A stretch of 64,000 nucleotides of DNA from Natronococcus sp. A-GB1 (GCF_029688845.1 NZ_JARUKW010000011.1:109782-173781), one strand, 5' to 3'; shown: positions 27,134 through 36,912, numbered from the stretch's first letter. Notes: generated from the sequence alone by a model not told the origin. Translations and numbers: made by a program.

Positions 27134-27517
27134 TCAGGCGATCTGGTCCTCGTACTCGTCGGCCGACAGCAGCGCCTCGAGTTCGGTCTCGTCGGCGCCC
27201 TCGACCTCGAGCATCCAGCCCTCGCCGAACGGATCCTCGTTGACGAGTTCCGGCGAGTCGAACAGCGCCTCGTTGACCGAGAGCACCCCGCCGCCGACCG
27301 GCGCGTACAGGTCGGAGACGGCCTTGATCGACTCGATGACGCCGAACTCCTCCTCCTGGGCGATCGACTCGCCCTCGTCGGGGAGCTCGACGAAGACGAC
27401 GTCGCCGAGTTCGTCCTGTGCGAAGTCGGTGATACCGATTCGGAACCCGTCGTCCGTCTGGAGTGCCCATTCGTGCGATTCGAGGTAGTGTCGGTCGTCT
27501 GGTACGTTGAAGCTCAT
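27134..27517 (-). CDS. gcvH: Glycine cleavage system H protein
   Basis: A 127-residue lipoyl carrier that shuttles the aminomethyl group between the P, T and L proteins. The lipoyl-lysine is in the conserved [18 protein letters not shown] segment. The gene lies two bases downstream of gcvT, so the two form one operon. The P-protein genes are about 13 kb away at 40911-43735. Confidence 0.96.
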   Translation of the reverse strand: MSFNVPDDRHYLESHEWALQTDDGFRIGITDFAQDELGDVVFVELPDEGESIAQEEEFGVIESIKAVSDLYAPVGGGVLSVNEALFDSPELVNEDPFGEGWMLEVEGADETELEALLSADEYEDQIA

Positions 27518-27519
27518 AG

Positions 27520-28617
27520 TTATGCTGTGTCGATAAACGGCGTGGTCTCAACTCTTGCCTTCTTGGATCGGCCGCGAACGACGACCTGAAGCGTCGTTCC
27601 CGGATCCGCGTACTTGACCGGGACGTAGCCGAGTCCGATCGGCTGCTCGAGGGTCGGGCTCATCGTGCCGCTCGTGACCTCGCCGACGACTCGGCCCTCT
27701 GCGTTCGTGATGTCGTAGCCGTGACGCGGAACGCCGCGGTCGATCAGCTGGAAGCCGACCAGCTGCTCTTCGATGCCGTCCTCGTTCGCCTCGATCAGGG
27801 CGTCCCGGCCGACGAACTCGGTGTCGAGGTCGACCGCGAAGCCGATCCCCGCCTCGTAGGGAGTCCGCGGATTCGACTCGAGATCGAACTCCTGGCCGGC
27901 GAGCAGGAGTCCCGCTTCGATCCGGAGCGTGTCGCGGGCGCCGAGCCCGCAGGGCTGACACTCGAGTCGGGACCAGACCGTCTCGGCCTCGGACCACGGG
28001 ACGACGATTTCGAACCCGTCCTCCCCGGTGTAGCCGGTGCGGGCGGTCCAGCACTCGACGCCGGCGACGGTTGCGCCGGTGGCCTCGAACCGACCCAGCT
28101 CGGTCGGCGCGTCCTCGGAGACGTCCTCGAGCAGGTCGGCCGCGTTCGGTCCCTGCAGGGCGAACATCGCGTACTCGTCGGTCTGGTTGTCGACGGTGGC
28201 CTCGAGATCGAACTCGTTGCGGTAGCCGATCCAGCGCTCGTGGGTCGCCTCGTCGGTGCCCGCGTTGGGGACGAAGAGGTAGGTCGCGTCTCCGTCCTCG
28301 TCGGGCAGCCGGTAGACGACGGTGTCGTCGATGATCACGCCGTCCTCGTCGGTGATCGCGGCGTACTGGGCGTCGCCGACCTCGAGGCGGGTCACGTCGT
28401 TGGTCGTGAGCCGCTGCATCAGCGTCGTGGCGTCCGGGCCGGTGACGTGGATCTGACCCATGTGAGAGACGTCGAAGATCCCGACGTCTTCCCGGACCGC
28501 CCGGTGTTCCGTCTGGATCGAGTCGAACTCCACGGGCATGTCCCAGCCACCGAACTCCGTAAACTTCGCTCCACGATCGGCGTGGATCCCACGCAACGGC
28601 GGCGTCTGAAGCGGCAT
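27520..28617 (-). CDS. gcvT: Aminomethyltransferase (glycine cleavage T protein)
   Basis: A 365-residue enzyme that transfers the methylene unit from the H protein to the folate/tetrahydromethanopterin-type carrier. The start [19 protein letters not shown], the FDVSHMGQI motif and the C-terminal barrel with [13 protein letters not shown] are typical. The ATG at 28617 is the conserved start; an AT-rich block (ACATTACTA on the minus strand, about 28642-28650) lies at promoter distance. Frames extend to 28674 without conserved sequence. Confidence 0.95.
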   Translation of the reverse strand: MPLQTPPLRGIHADRGAKFTEFGGWDMPVEFDSIQTEHRAVREDVGIFDVSHMGQIHVTGPDATTLMQRLTTNDVTRLEVGDAQYAAITDEDGVIIDDTVVYRLPDEDGDATYLFVPNAGTDEATHERWIGYRNEFDLEATVDNQTDEYAMFALQGPNAADLLEDVSEDAPTELGRFEATGATVAGVECWTARTGYTGEDGFEIVVPWSEAETVWSRLECQPCGLGARDTLRIEAGLLLAGQEFDLESNPRTPYEAGIGFAVDLDTEFVGRDALIEANEDGIEEQLVGFQLIDRGVPRHGYDITNAEGRVVGEVTSGTMSPTLEQPIGLGYVPVKYADPGTTLQVVVRGRSKKARVETTPFIDTA

Positions 28618-28723
28618 AGTCGGCTTGACACTCCGGGGGTAGTAATGTCTTTTCGTCGGTCGTAGCCACACCACAACCGGCGTCGTCGAGGCGCTCCGAG
28701 AAGATCCGACGGAAGCGAGCTGT

Positions 28724-30322
28724 TCAGCCCTCGTACTCGGTGATCGTCAGCGTGTAGTCGCCGCTGCCGCTGTAGGCGTCGACGAGCACGTGCAGGTCCG
28801 CCGCCGTATCGGGATCCTCGATGACGATCTCCTCGTCGCTGCCCCACGTGTAGGAGATGTGATCGTAGTCACTGGTCGTCGGACACTGGTCGCGCTCGTT
28901 CGCATAGAGGTCAAACGTGGCGTCGCTTGGCCCCTCGAGGTCGACGATGACCCGACTTGTGGAGTCGAACTGCCAGCCGTAGGTCCAGCAGTCGCTGTCC
29001 CAGGAACTCGAAAGCGAGTCCGTTACCGTAGTTGTCTCCTCGCCGTCACCGGGATCGTCTCCGCCGTCGTCGTCATCGTCGTCGTCGCCGTCACCCGGAT
29101 CGGTGTTGACGGCGTTGTCGGCGTCGACGCGACCGGACCCCTGCTCGTCCTCCGGAAGTCCGATGTCGACGGCGGTCGCCCGCAGGTGGTCGCGGAGATC
29201 CTCGTTCGACAGCCCCTCGTGAGCCGACAGCGCCAGTCCCGCGACGCCAGCGGCGACCGGCGACGCCATCGACGTTCCCGAGTACTCGTCGTAATCGTCC
29301 CAGTTGACCGCCGAGAGAACGTTCGATCCGGGCGCGGCGAGTTCGATCTCCGGGCCCGTGTTCGAGAAACTCGAGAGCGACTCGTTCTCGTCGAGCGAGG
29401 AGACCGCCACGACCGTGTCGTACGCCGCCGGGTAGGAAACGCTGCCGCCGTGGTCGTTGCCCGCCGCGGCGATCGGCAGCGATCCCGCGTCGAAGGCGTA
29501 CTGGCAAGCGTCGTCCATCGTGCTGGAGTAGCCGCCGCCACCGAGCGAGAGGTTGATGATCTCGGCGCCCTGGTCGGCCGACCACTGGATGGCATCGGCG
29601 ATGTCCGACAGCGATCCCCCGCCGCTATCGTCCAGCGCCCGCGCCGACAGCATCGAACAGTTCGAAATACCGGCGTGACCGGTTCCGTTATCGGTGACGC
29701 CGGCGGCGATCCCGCCGACGTGGGTACCGTGATCCTCGCCCTCGCTGACGGGATAGGGATCGCTGCCGCTACCGGCGAAGTTCTCCCCGAAGTCCGAAAC
29801 GCTGTCGTCCATGTTCTCCTCGAGGTTCGGATGATCGTACTGGATTCCCTGGTCGACGATCGAGATCGTCACGTCCGAATCGCCCAGTGTTGTCTCCCAG
29901 GCGCCCTCGCAGTTGACCTGCTGGGGCGCGTACTGGTCGCCGTACTGGGGATCGTCCGGGGTGTAGAACGCCTCGACGGTCGCGTTGTCCTCGGCGTATT
30001 CGATGTCACGGTCTTTCAGTACGTTCTCTTTGAAGTTCTCCCTGGCCTGTTCGTCGGCGTTCGAGGGGAACTCCACCGCGACGTAGCCGAGCGTCTCGTT
30101 GGCGTGGACGATGGCGGCGTTGTTCGGGATCTTCGGTTCGACCGTCTCCTCGGCGTTCGAGATCGTTTCGTCGACACCGACCAGGATCTCGTCCTTCTTC
30201 GGTCCCGGTTCTCGACCCGGTGTCGCCGTCGCGACGCCACCGAGCCCGAGAACGGCACCCAGTGTGCCCGTCGCTTGTAGTATGGTTCGCCGACTCGTAT
30301 GGTGGATGCCATCTTCTGACAT
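28724..30322 (-). CDS. Halolysin-like S8 protease with C-terminal prepeptidase-type domain
   Basis: A 532-residue secreted subtilase. It has a Tat signal ([20 protein letters not shown]), an inhibitor-like propeptide (about 45-115) and a catalytic domain with Asp157 ([14 protein letters not shown]), His198 (DHGTHVGG), the oxyanion Asn289 and Ser351 ([11 protein letters not shown]). A run of Asp and Gly around residue 430 links to a C-terminal beta-sandwich of the PPC type (about 445-532). This matches halolysins, which work in high salt. ATG 30322 is chosen because the signal begins there and a TATA box lies upstream. Confidence 0.92.
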   Translation of the reverse strand: MSEDGIHHTSRRTILQATGTLGAVLGLGGVATATPGREPGPKKDEILVGVDETISNAEETVEPKIPNNAAIVHANETLGYVAVEFPSNADEQARENFKENVLKDRDIEYAEDNATVEAFYTPDDPQYGDQYAPQQVNCEGAWETTLGDSDVTISIVDQGIQYDHPNLEENMDDSVSDFGENFAGSGSDPYPVSEGEDHGTHVGGIAAGVTDNGTGHAGISNCSMLSARALDDSGGGSLSDIADAIQWSADQGAEIINLSLGGGGYSSTMDDACQYAFDAGSLPIAAAGNDHGGSVSYPAAYDTVVAVSSLDENESLSSFSNTGPEIELAAPGSNVLSAVNWDDYDEYSGTSMASPVAAGVAGLALSAHEGLSNEDLRDHLRATAVDIGLPEDEQGSGRVDADNAVNTDPGDGDDDDDDDGGDDPGDGEETTTVTDSLSSSWDSDCWTYGWQFDSTSRVIVDLEGPSDATFDLYANERDQCPTTSDYDHISYTWGSDEEIVIEDPDTAADLHVLVDAYSGSGDYTLTITEYEG

Positions 30323-30348
30323 GATACGAATGGTCAGATGATAACACC

Positions 30349-30356
30349 ATATTAAA
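30349..30356 (-). promoter_or_regulatory. TATA box of the halolysin-like gene
   Basis: On the minus strand this reads TTTAATAT, centred about 30 bases before the ATG at 30322. Confidence 0.55.
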
Positions 30357-30674
30357 TGCTTATGGAACAGCATACAATTTACTCTCATAATATCAATACT
30401 ATCGTAAGTATGGCGAAGAATCCCTCTCCCACTGGTTTGGTAGTAACGTGTGAATTCTCAGTTCCTCATCCGTGGAAATTAAATCTAGTGAGTGTTTATT
30501 TGAGTGCGTGATTTTTGCCAACGGTCGAAAGTAAGCTATCCCGGGTTCGGTAAGCACGTCCTCGTAACCGTCCGTAAACCGAACCAAAATTACCGGTGAT
30601 ATCGGTACCCGATTTTCGATAGTATCGTACCGGGCCGGCCGAGACGACTCCAGGGGCGGATCGTTTCGTCACAC
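30357..30674. other. AT-richer intergenic spacer
   Basis: About 320 bases between divergent genes. Two short minus-strand frames (30399-30587, 30496-30705) lack motifs and acidic composition and are probably not genes. Nothing else is seen. Confidence 0.4.
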
Positions 30675-30682
30675 CTTTTTTA
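30675..30682 (+). promoter_or_regulatory. TATA box of the NYN gene
   Basis: CTTTTTTA is centred 26 bases before ATG 30704, which favours this start over the in-frame codon at 30689. Confidence 0.55.
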
Positions 30683-30703
30683 CGAGGGGTGAAAGCACCG
30701 GCC

Positions 30704-31159
30704 ATGTTCGACCGCCTCCGGGCCCGGTTCGACGCCGGCGACGATCGCCAGACGGTCGGTCTCTTCGTTGACGGGCCGAACGTTCTTCGCGACGAGTTCG
30801 ACGTGGACCTAGACGATCTCCGGACTGCAGCCGAGGATCTCGGCAGGGTTGGCGTCCTCAGGCTCTACCTCGACGAGCATGCTACGCCCGGGCTCATCCA
30901 GGCCGCGGAGGCTCGCGGCTTCGAGGTGATCGTTACCAGCGGCGACGTCGACGTCAAACTCGCCGTCGATGCGACCGCCCTGGCCGGCGAGGACGCAATC
31001 GATCGGCTGGCGATCGCCTCGCGGGATACCGACTTCAAGCCCGTCCTCGAGCACGCCGGCCGGACCGGTCTCGGGACGATCGCGATCGCGCCGGGCAGCT
31101 ACGGCCGTTCGGACGCGCTGCGAAACGCCGCCGACGAGGCGGTAACCCTCGACGAGTAG
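30704..31159 (+). CDS. NYN domain protein (PIN-like ribonuclease fold)
   Basis: A 151-residue protein of the archaeal NYN family. The strand motif VGLFVDGPNVLRDEF supplies the first Asp, SGDVDVKLAVD the central one, and IASRDTDFKPVLEHA the last. These form the acidic site expected for a metal-dependent RNase. Substrates are unknown. The gene has a leaderless promoter and is separated by 72 bases from the TatD gene. Confidence 0.85.
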   Translation: MFDRLRARFDAGDDRQTVGLFVDGPNVLRDEFDVDLDDLRTAAEDLGRVGVLRLYLDEHATPGLIQAAEARGFEVIVTSGDVDVKLAVDATALAGEDAIDRLAIASRDTDFKPVLEHAGRTGLGTIAIAPGSYGRSDALRNAADEAVTLDE

Positions 31160-31231
31160 CGGGTGGGGAAGTACCGATTCCGAACGCTACGAGTCGGTGA
31201 CTTTTCACCCGCCGCGCCCCCATCTGCGGAT

Positions 31232-32083
31232 ATGATCGACGACGATCAGCCGGTGCTGGACAACCACCTCCACCTCGATCCGGACAACAACCGCGGGATC
31301 GATGCCGTGCGCGATTTCGTCCGCGTCGGGGGCACTCACATGCTCGTGGTGAACAAACCCTCCTGGCACCTCGGGATCGAGGCCGACGCTGGCGAGGATT
31401 TCAGACCCGTCTTCGAACGAACCCTCGAGATTGTCGCCGACACCTCGGCCGAGTTGCCGGGTCGAGCCTGGCCCGTCCTCGGCGTCCATCCGGGTCTGAT
31501 CTCGCGGCTCGTGGACGAACGAGGGTACGCTCCCGAAGAGGCACGAAAGATCATGCGGGGCGGGATCGACGTCGCCGCGGAGTACGTCGAATCGGGCGAC
31601 GCGCTGGCGCTGAAATCCGGTCGACCCCATTATCCGGTCGACGACGACGTCTGGGCAGCCTCGAACGCCGTCATGCGTCGGGCGTTCGAGCACGGAGCGG
31701 AACTCGAGTGTGCCGTCCAGCTCCACGCCGAGGGCGGCGAGGATCTCACCGAGGTCACGGAGTGGGCCGTAGAGGCCGGGCTCCCCGCCCAGAAGGTGGT
31801 CAAACACTACGCGGGCGGGCGCCTCGAGGGACCGATCCCGAGCGTCATCAGTGAGAAGGACGAACTCGAGCGCGCGGCCGAACGCGGCGATCCGTTCCTG
31901 ATGGAGACCGACTACATCGACGATCCGGACCGTCCGGGCGCTGTGCTGGGTCCGAAGACGGTCCCCCGGCGGGTCGCGTGGCTGCTCGAGAACGGGTACG
32001 ACGACGCCGTCAGAAACGCCCACGTCGAGACTCCGAAGCAGGTGTACGGTATCGACACCGAATCGACGCTCGAGAACGACTGA
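31232..32083 (+). CDS. TatD-related metal-dependent hydrolase
   Basis: A 283-residue TIM-barrel hydrolase. The metal-binding start DNHLHLDPDN follows the ATG at 31232; other barrel elements are GVHPGLIS, VQLHAEGGEDL and METDYIDDPDRPG. TatD proteins are exonucleases or amidohydrolases; this archaeal subgroup has no assigned substrate. An AT-rich CTTTTC block about 28 bases upstream supports the start. Confidence 0.87.
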   Translation: MIDDDQPVLDNHLHLDPDNNRGIDAVRDFVRVGGTHMLVVNKPSWHLGIEADAGEDFRPVFERTLEIVADTSAELPGRAWPVLGVHPGLISRLVDERGYAPEEARKIMRGGIDVAAEYVESGDALALKSGRPHYPVDDDVWAASNAVMRRAFEHGAELECAVQLHAEGGEDLTEVTEWAVEAGLPAQKVVKHYAGGRLEGPIPSVISEKDELERAAERGDPFLMETDYIDDPDRPGAVLGPKTVPRRVAWLLENGYDDAVRNAHVETPKQVYGIDTESTLEND

Positions 32084-32158
32084 ACCGCCCGTTTGGGGAC
32101 AGTCGTCACGGAATACAGGTAGAGAAAGGCATTTCAAGCGGCCGGTGTAGGTGTCTGT

Positions 32159-32740
32159 ATGAGCAATCCCCCCACCGAGTACTACTCGGCGGAGCGCTGG
32201 CAGAACTGGATCGATCGTATCAAAGACGAAGAGATCGATCCGGAAGACGAGGACTCGGCACGACTCCTCTTGAATCTGCAGGACGACACCGCGATCGCGA
32301 TCGCGAAGATCGTCGCCGACTACGACGACGGCGAACTCGAGCAAGAGGAGGCGCTCGGCGAGATCGAGGACGTCCGCGAGGTCGTCCTCGGCGAGGTCGA
32401 TATCGAGGATGAGGAGAAGCTGATCCTCGTCGACGGCGTCCAGACGAGTCTGGTCTGTGTCTTCTTCGCTGCCGAGGAGTACGTCGCTAACGGTCCGGCC
32501 GAGGAGGGGACCGTCGCCGACTACCTCGGGGCGGCCGCCGACGCCGAGGCCGAGGAGAACCTCGACGCGGCGCTGGGGTACGCCGCCCAGGCCGGCACGC
32601 TCGTCATCGACGACGAGGAACTCGATATGGGCGTCGCCGAGGAGTTCGAGTACGGACTCGTCACCGAGTGGATCAACGGCCTCGACAGCCTCCAGAGCGC
32701 GATGAGCGATCCCGAGGTCGTCGAGGAAGACGAGGACTGA
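32159..32740 (+). CDS. DUF2150 family protein
   Basis: A 193-residue, very acidic, mostly helical protein. The opening YYSAERWQNWIDRIKDEEID and the region LILVDGVQTSLVCVFFAAEEY are characteristic of the archaeal DUF2150 family. No catalytic motif is visible and the role is unknown. It stands as a single transcription unit between the TatD and HMG-CoA synthase genes. Confidence 0.85.
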   Translation: MSNPPTEYYSAERWQNWIDRIKDEEIDPEDEDSARLLLNLQDDTAIAIAKIVADYDDGELEQEEALGEIEDVREVVLGEVDIEDEEKLILVDGVQTSLVCVFFAAEEYVANGPAEEGTVADYLGAAADAEAEENLDAALGYAAQAGTLVIDDEELDMGVAEEFEYGLVTEWINGLDSLQSAMSDPEVVEEDED

Positions 32741-32927
32741 CTCTCGTAGCGCTTTCTCTCCGATCGGTTCGACAGCCGACGAGCGATTCTCCCGCGATAC
32801 CCGTCGTCCGGACCGACCGGTTCGTCGATCGTCGCTCCCGGAGCGACTCGCACCGTCGACGCGGTGTTCGACGACCGTCGAAACGACGAACGACAATATC
32901 ATATAGATCGGACAGTACTCCCATACT

Positions 32928-34265
32928 ATGACCACAGTCGGTATCGACGCCGTCGAGATCTGGACCGGGAACCTCAAGCTCGACCTCCCCGGCACCTTCG
33001 CCCCCCAGAAGGGCGAGGATCCGGAGAAGTACACGAAGGGGCTGGGGCTCAACGCCAGCTCGTTCCCCGACAGCTACGAGGACATCGTCACGATGGCGGC
33101 GAACGCGGCCCACCGACTGATGGACCGCAAGGGCCTCGAGCCAGACGACGTCGGCCGGATCGACGTCGCGACCGAGAGCGCCTTCGACAACTCGAAGCCC
33201 GTCTCGACGTACGTTGCGGGCTGTCTCGAGCAGGTGTACGACGGCGACTTCCACCACGCCAACAAGGGCGAGCGGAAGTTCGCCTGCATCGCCGGTACCC
33301 AGAGTTTGGACGACGCCTACAACTGGATCCGCGCTGGTCGCAACCGGGGTCGGGGCGCGATCGTGATCGCGACCGACACCGCGCTGTACGCCCGCGGCGA
33401 CGCCGGCGAGGCGACCCAGGGTGCGGGCGCCGTCGCGATGTACATCGCTGAGGACCCCGATCTGGTCGAGCTCTCGCCCGAACAGGGGTACGGCTCGGCC
33501 GACGAGACGGACTTCCTCAAGCCCAACCAGCAGTTCCCCTCCGTCGACGGGAAGCGATCGGTGCAGGTGTACCTCGCCCGGATGCGCGAAGCCCTGCAGG
33601 ACTTCGAGAGCGTCGCGGGCGACGTCCACCCCGACGACATCGCCTTTATTCCGTTCCACACCCCGTTCCCCGGAATGGTTCGCAAGGCCGGCCTGCTCGG
33701 CTACCGCTACATTACGCGGGATACCGCCATCGAGGACGAACTCGCCGAGGAGATCGGCCGCCAGCCTCGAGAGGAGGCGTTCGACACCGAGGACGACTAC
33801 CACGAGGCCGTTCGGGAGTACACGGACGCCCTGAAGGGGACCGACCGCTACCAGCAGTGGTACGCCGAGACCATCGACCCGACGCTGACGGTCTCCCGGG
33901 AGGTCGGCAACTGGTACACCGGTTCGGTCCACATCGCCCGCATCAGCGCGATGAAACACGCCCTCGAGAACGGCCGGGACCTGACCGGCGAGACGCTGCT
34001 GGTCGGCTCCTACGGCAGCGGCGCCCAGGCCGAGATCCACGCCGAGACCGTCTGCGAGAGCTGGAGCGAGGAGATCGAGGCGCTGAACGTCGACGAGCAG
34101 CTCGCGGCCCGCTACGACATGAGCTGGGAGGATTACGAGGAGGTCCACGACGCCCACAACCACGAGATGGACGTCGACGTCGAGGAGTTCACGACGCCTG
34201 AGGAGGAGTTCGTCTTCGACGGCTGGGGCCGAATGGGCGAGCGTAAGTATCGGTACGTCGAGTAG
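32928..34265 (+). CDS. hmgB: Hydroxymethylglutaryl-CoA synthase
   Basis: A 445-residue enzyme of the mevalonate pathway, which supplies isoprenoids for archaeal lipids. The catalytic Cys120 stands in KFACIAGTQSL, and the conserved histidine is in FIPFHTPFPGM. The length fits the haloarchaeal group. Its last 33 coding bases and the following six are duplicated 98 bases downstream (see repeats at 34233 and 34331). Confidence 0.95.
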   Translation: MTTVGIDAVEIWTGNLKLDLPGTFAPQKGEDPEKYTKGLGLNASSFPDSYEDIVTMAANAAHRLMDRKGLEPDDVGRIDVATESAFDNSKPVSTYVAGCLEQVYDGDFHHANKGERKFACIAGTQSLDDAYNWIRAGRNRGRGAIVIATDTALYARGDAGEATQGAGAVAMYIAEDPDLVELSPEQGYGSADETDFLKPNQQFPSVDGKRSVQVYLARMREALQDFESVAGDVHPDDIAFIPFHTPFPGMVRKAGLLGYRYITRDTAIEDELAEEIGRQPREEAFDTEDDYHEAVREYTDALKGTDRYQQWYAETIDPTLTVSREVGNWYTGSVHIARISAMKHALENGRDLTGETLLVGSYGSGAQAEIHAETVCESWSEEIEALNVDEQLAARYDMSWEDYEEVHDAHNHEMDVDVEEFTTPEEEFVFDGWGRMGERKYRYVE

Positions 34266-34271
34266 CGGTTT
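34233..34271 (+). repeat. Direct repeat copy 1 (hmgB 3' end)
   Basis: These 39 bases begin ATGGGCGAGCGTAAGTATCG and include the hmgB stop codon and the following six bases. They match 34331-34369 with a single T/C difference. Confidence 0.9.
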
Positions 34272-34326
34272 TTTAGCGTAGATTTTTGCGAGTCGAGCGC
34301 GTTTGTGAGCGAGGAAAAAGGTACGT
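34269..34326 (-). repeat. Short form of the element found at 16174-16362
   Basis: Read on the minus strand it begins ACGTACCTTTTT and ends CAAAAATCTACGCTAAAAAA, the same ends as the long element, but has no palindromes between them. It lies between the two 39-base direct repeats. Confidence 0.65.
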
Positions 34327-34330
34327 CGGT

Positions 34331-34369
34331 ATGGGCGAGCGCAAGTATCGGTACGTCGAGTAGCGGTTT
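34331..34369 (+). repeat. Direct repeat copy 2 (displaced hmgB 3' end)
   Basis: This is the second copy of the hmgB terminal sequence including a TAG stop, 98 bases after the first and separated from it by the short repeat element. The pattern resembles either an imprecise duplication on insertion or a regenerated gene end. Confidence 0.9.
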
Positions 34370-34518
34370 CGAACTCCGTTCGGCGATCCCGAAGGACTCG
34401 CCAGTCGGCCGGGAACCGGATCAGGAATCAGTCTCGGCTGGGTGGGACGGACCGTGACGTAGACGACGATGTACCTGCCGGCGAGAGAATATAAGTCGTC
34501 CGGCGAAAGACATCAGAT

Positions 34519-35094
34519 ATGTCGAGACGAGAGATCGGGTTAGTCCGCGAACCGGAAACCGGCGACCGCCGTCAGGAGTGGAGCACCGTCGGGACGAACG
34601 ACCTCCGGATCGAGCCCGAGGCGGCCGAGGCGATCGTCGACGCCCTCAGCGTCGACTGTGCCGGCTCGTTCAACCTCTTCTACCTCCTTCGCAAACACTA
34701 CTGGACCGCGGAGGGGGCGGAGTTCCGCGAGGTCGCCGCGTTCCTCGAGGGAGCGTACAAACGGGTCCGTGCGATCAACGACGACCTCGCGATCCGGATC
34801 GTCGAACTCGGCGGGATCCCGCCGAACACGCCGCCGACGATCCAGGAGCGCGCCGCGGTCCACCTCGAGGCCGAGGACCTGTACGATCTGCGCGCGTCGC
34901 TCGCGGGCGACCTCGAGGGGTACGCGACGCTGGTCGCGAGCGTGCGCGATCACATCGAGTTCGCCCGCGAGGTAGGCGACTTCGGAACGGCCGAGCGACT
35001 GGACGACCACCTGACGACCCTCGAGGACGACGCCCACGCGATCGAGCAGTTCCTCGAGAGCGACACGCTCGTGCTAACGGAGGCGACGAAGTAA
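34519..35094 (+). CDS. Dps-like ferritin-family protein 1
   Basis: The 191-residue four-helix protein has the DpsA-type segment LRKHYWTAEGAEF and a following LAIRIVELGGIPP. His60 aligns with the first ferroxidase ligand of Dps, and Asp88 with the next. The usual Glu four residues later is Ile92, and the mid-helix His is absent. It may therefore bind iron differently or be structural. A TATA-like GAATATAAG lies 28 bases upstream. The second Dps gene follows after one base. Confidence 0.8.
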   Translation: MSRREIGLVREPETGDRRQEWSTVGTNDLRIEPEAAEAIVDALSVDCAGSFNLFYLLRKHYWTAEGAEFREVAAFLEGAYKRVRAINDDLAIRIVELGGIPPNTPPTIQERAAVHLEAEDLYDLRASLAGDLEGYATLVASVRDHIEFAREVGDFGTAERLDDHLTTLEDDAHAIEQFLESDTLVLTEATK

Positions 35095-35095
35095 C

Positions 35096-35665
35096 ATGGC
35101 GAGCGAGCCACACCTCCGAAGCCACGGCGCGGACCGCGTCCGCCAGGAGTGGAACACGATCGGTGAGAACGAACTCGGAATCGATCGGGACGTAGCGGAG
35201 GAGATCGTCGACGCGCTGAACGACGAGCTCTCGGGACTGTACATCCTGTTCAACCAGGTACGCAAACACTACTGGCTGCTCGAGGGAGCCGAACGCGAGG
35301 ATCTCGGGGGCTTTCTCGAGGCCGCCGCCGATCGACTCGCGGAGACGACCGACGCCCTCGCGGTTCGCGTCCACGCCCTCGGCGGGGTGCCGGTCTGCGG
35401 TCCGATGGGGATCCGCCAGCACGCCCCGCTCCATATCGAAGCCCCACACCACTACGACGTGCGATCGTCGCTCGAGCGCGATCTCGACGGCTACGCGACG
35501 CTCGCGGCGCTGTTTCGCGACCACGTCGAGCACGTCGAGCGAGTCGGTGATACGGCCACCGGCGAGCTGCTTCGCGAGCGTCTCGTGGTCCTCGAAGAGG
35601 ACGCCCACGTCCTCGAGCGGTATCTCGCCGAGGACACGCTCGTTCGGCGCGAGGCGCTCGACTGA
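35096..35665 (+). CDS. Dps-like ferritin-family protein 2
   Basis: The 189-residue paralogue of the preceding gene contains VRKHYWLLEGAER and LAVRVHALGGVPV. His58 and Asp86 are kept, and the position of the second-helix Glu is Val90. The tandem copies share their order of helices but only moderate identity. They probably form hetero- or homo-oligomeric shells. Both would be co-transcribed from the promoter before 34519. Confidence 0.8.
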   Translation: MASEPHLRSHGADRVRQEWNTIGENELGIDRDVAEEIVDALNDELSGLYILFNQVRKHYWLLEGAEREDLGGFLEAAADRLAETTDALAVRVHALGGVPVCGPMGIRQHAPLHIEAPHHYDVRSSLERDLDGYATLAALFRDHVEHVERVGDTATGELLRERLVVLEEDAHVLERYLAEDTLVRREALD

Positions 35666-35683
35666 CGGCTCGTCAGGACCGAC

Positions 35684-35899
35684 TTACTCCCGCCACCGCT
35701 CCCGCTCGGCCGCCCGCGCCCGCGACTCGAGTTCGTCGGCGTCGGTGTCGTGCTCGAGCGTGACGTCTCCGCCGTGGGCGTGTACCACGGACGCGTCGAG
35801 TCGCGAGCCCGCGAACTCGGAGTTGGCCTCGTCCGGATCCGAGTTCGTCTCGCCGTCGTCGGACCCGGACAGCACGCGCGCGAGAAGGGTTCGGAGCAT
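35684..35899 (-). CDS. Small acidic hypothetical protein
   Basis: A 71-residue protein starting MLRTLLARVLSGSDDGE and ending in a charged Ala/Glu/Arg helix. Composition is acidic and typical for the organism, and the frame is well placed 18 bases from the convergent Dps gene. No family is recognised. Confidence 0.55.
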   Translation of the reverse strand: MLRTLLARVLSGSDDGETNSDPDEANSEFAGSRLDASVVHAHGGDVTLEHDTDADELESRARAAERERWRE

Positions 35900-36114
35900 G
35901 GCCCCTCGTTCGGACGCGAACGTGATAGCTGTTTGTCCGTTTCGGTCGTGACGTGGTACCGGTTCGAACCTGAACCCGAACGCGTACGGCCGTTCGGGAC
36001 TCGGTCGCTCGAGCCCGAAGCCGAGCGTGGCTCGAGGCGAAACCGATTACCCTGTCCGGCGGATAGCTCGAGCAACGAGTACCGCTTCCCGATCGCCCTC
36101 GACTCCGACCACAC

Positions 36115-36912
36115 ATGGATCCGTTTACCCTCCTCGGCATCGACGTCGCGCTGTTTTTGCTCATCGGCCTGCTGGCCGGTGCCCACTGTATCGGGATGTG
36201 TGGCCCGCTGGTCACCGTCTACGCGGGCCGGATGGACGCCGGCGCGGCGACCGGGAAACGCGGTTCGCACCTCTCGACCTACGAGGTGCGCCAGCACGCG
36301 CTGTTCAATCTCGGTCGAACCGCGAGCTACACGCTCCTCGGTGCCCTCTTCGGTGCGCTCGGCGGTCTCCTGTTCGTCACGACCGACTCGCTGACGCCCC
36401 TGGTCGAACCGATCCGGGGCGGCGTCGGCCTGCTCGTCGGCGGCTTCGTCATCGCCACCGGGATCTACTACCTGCTCGGCCGGACGACGGGGGGGATCCA
36501 CCTGCCCGGCCTCGAGCGCCTGACCGGCTGGCTAATGGGCCGCGTCGATCGGCTCGCGAACGGCCCCGGCATCGTCGGGCTGGGGGCGATCCACGGGCTG
36601 CTCCCCTGTCCGATTCTCTACCCGGCGTTCCTCTACGCGTTCGCGACCGGGTCGCCGGCCGGGGGAGCCCTCGCGCTCGCGGCGCTGGGGATCGGGACCG
36701 TTCCCGCGGTGTTTCTCTACGGCACCGTCGTCGAGTCGGTCGACGTCGTCCACCGCCAGCGAGTCCACCGCCTGCTCGGGGTCGCGTTCGTCGTGCTGGG
36801 CTACGTCCTCTTTGCCCACGGGCTGATGAGCATCGGGATCCACCTGCCCCATCCCGAACTCCCGTTCTACGACGGGATCGACGCGCCGGGCGCGGACGGC
36901 CACGATCACTAA
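36115..36912 (+). CDS. SafE/DsbD-like membrane protein linked to copper ATPase
   Basis: A 265-residue protein with about six helices and the motif GAHCIGMCGPLV near the N-terminus, plus a histidine-rich C-terminal end (HDH). Proteins of the DsbD_2/SafE type with this HC-x-GMCGP motif are encoded beside CcoI-type copper ATPases and help deliver copper to haem-copper oxidases. The P-type ATPase starts three bases after its stop, supporting that role. Confidence 0.8.
   Translation: MDPFTLLGIDVALFLLIGLLAGAHCIGMCGPLVTVYAGRMDAGAATGKRGSHLSTYEVRQHALFNLGRTASYTLLGALFGALGGLLFVTTDSLTPLVEPIRGGVGLLVGGFVIATGIYYLLGRTTGGIHLPGLERLTGWLMGRVDRLANGPGIVGLGAIHGLLPCPILYPAFLYAFATGSPAGGALALAALGIGTVPAVFLYGTVVESVDVVHRQRVHRLLGVAFVVLGYVLFAHGLMSIGIHLPHPELPFYDGIDAPGADGHDH

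Noticed and set aside
28618..28723. Glycine riboswitch before gcvT
   Set aside because: The 5' region of gcvT is only a short TATA-to-ATG interval; nothing like the bacterial glycine aptamer is visible. The same holds before gcvPA.
30399..30705. Two short minus-strand frames before the NYN gene
   Set aside because: Overlap the NYN promoter, basic composition, no start context.
31205..33052. 615-codon open frame on the minus strand across TatD, DUF2150 and the start of hmgB
   Set aside because: It is the antisense mirror of three well-supported acidic genes; high GC and codon bias keep the opposite frame open. No motif or promoter.
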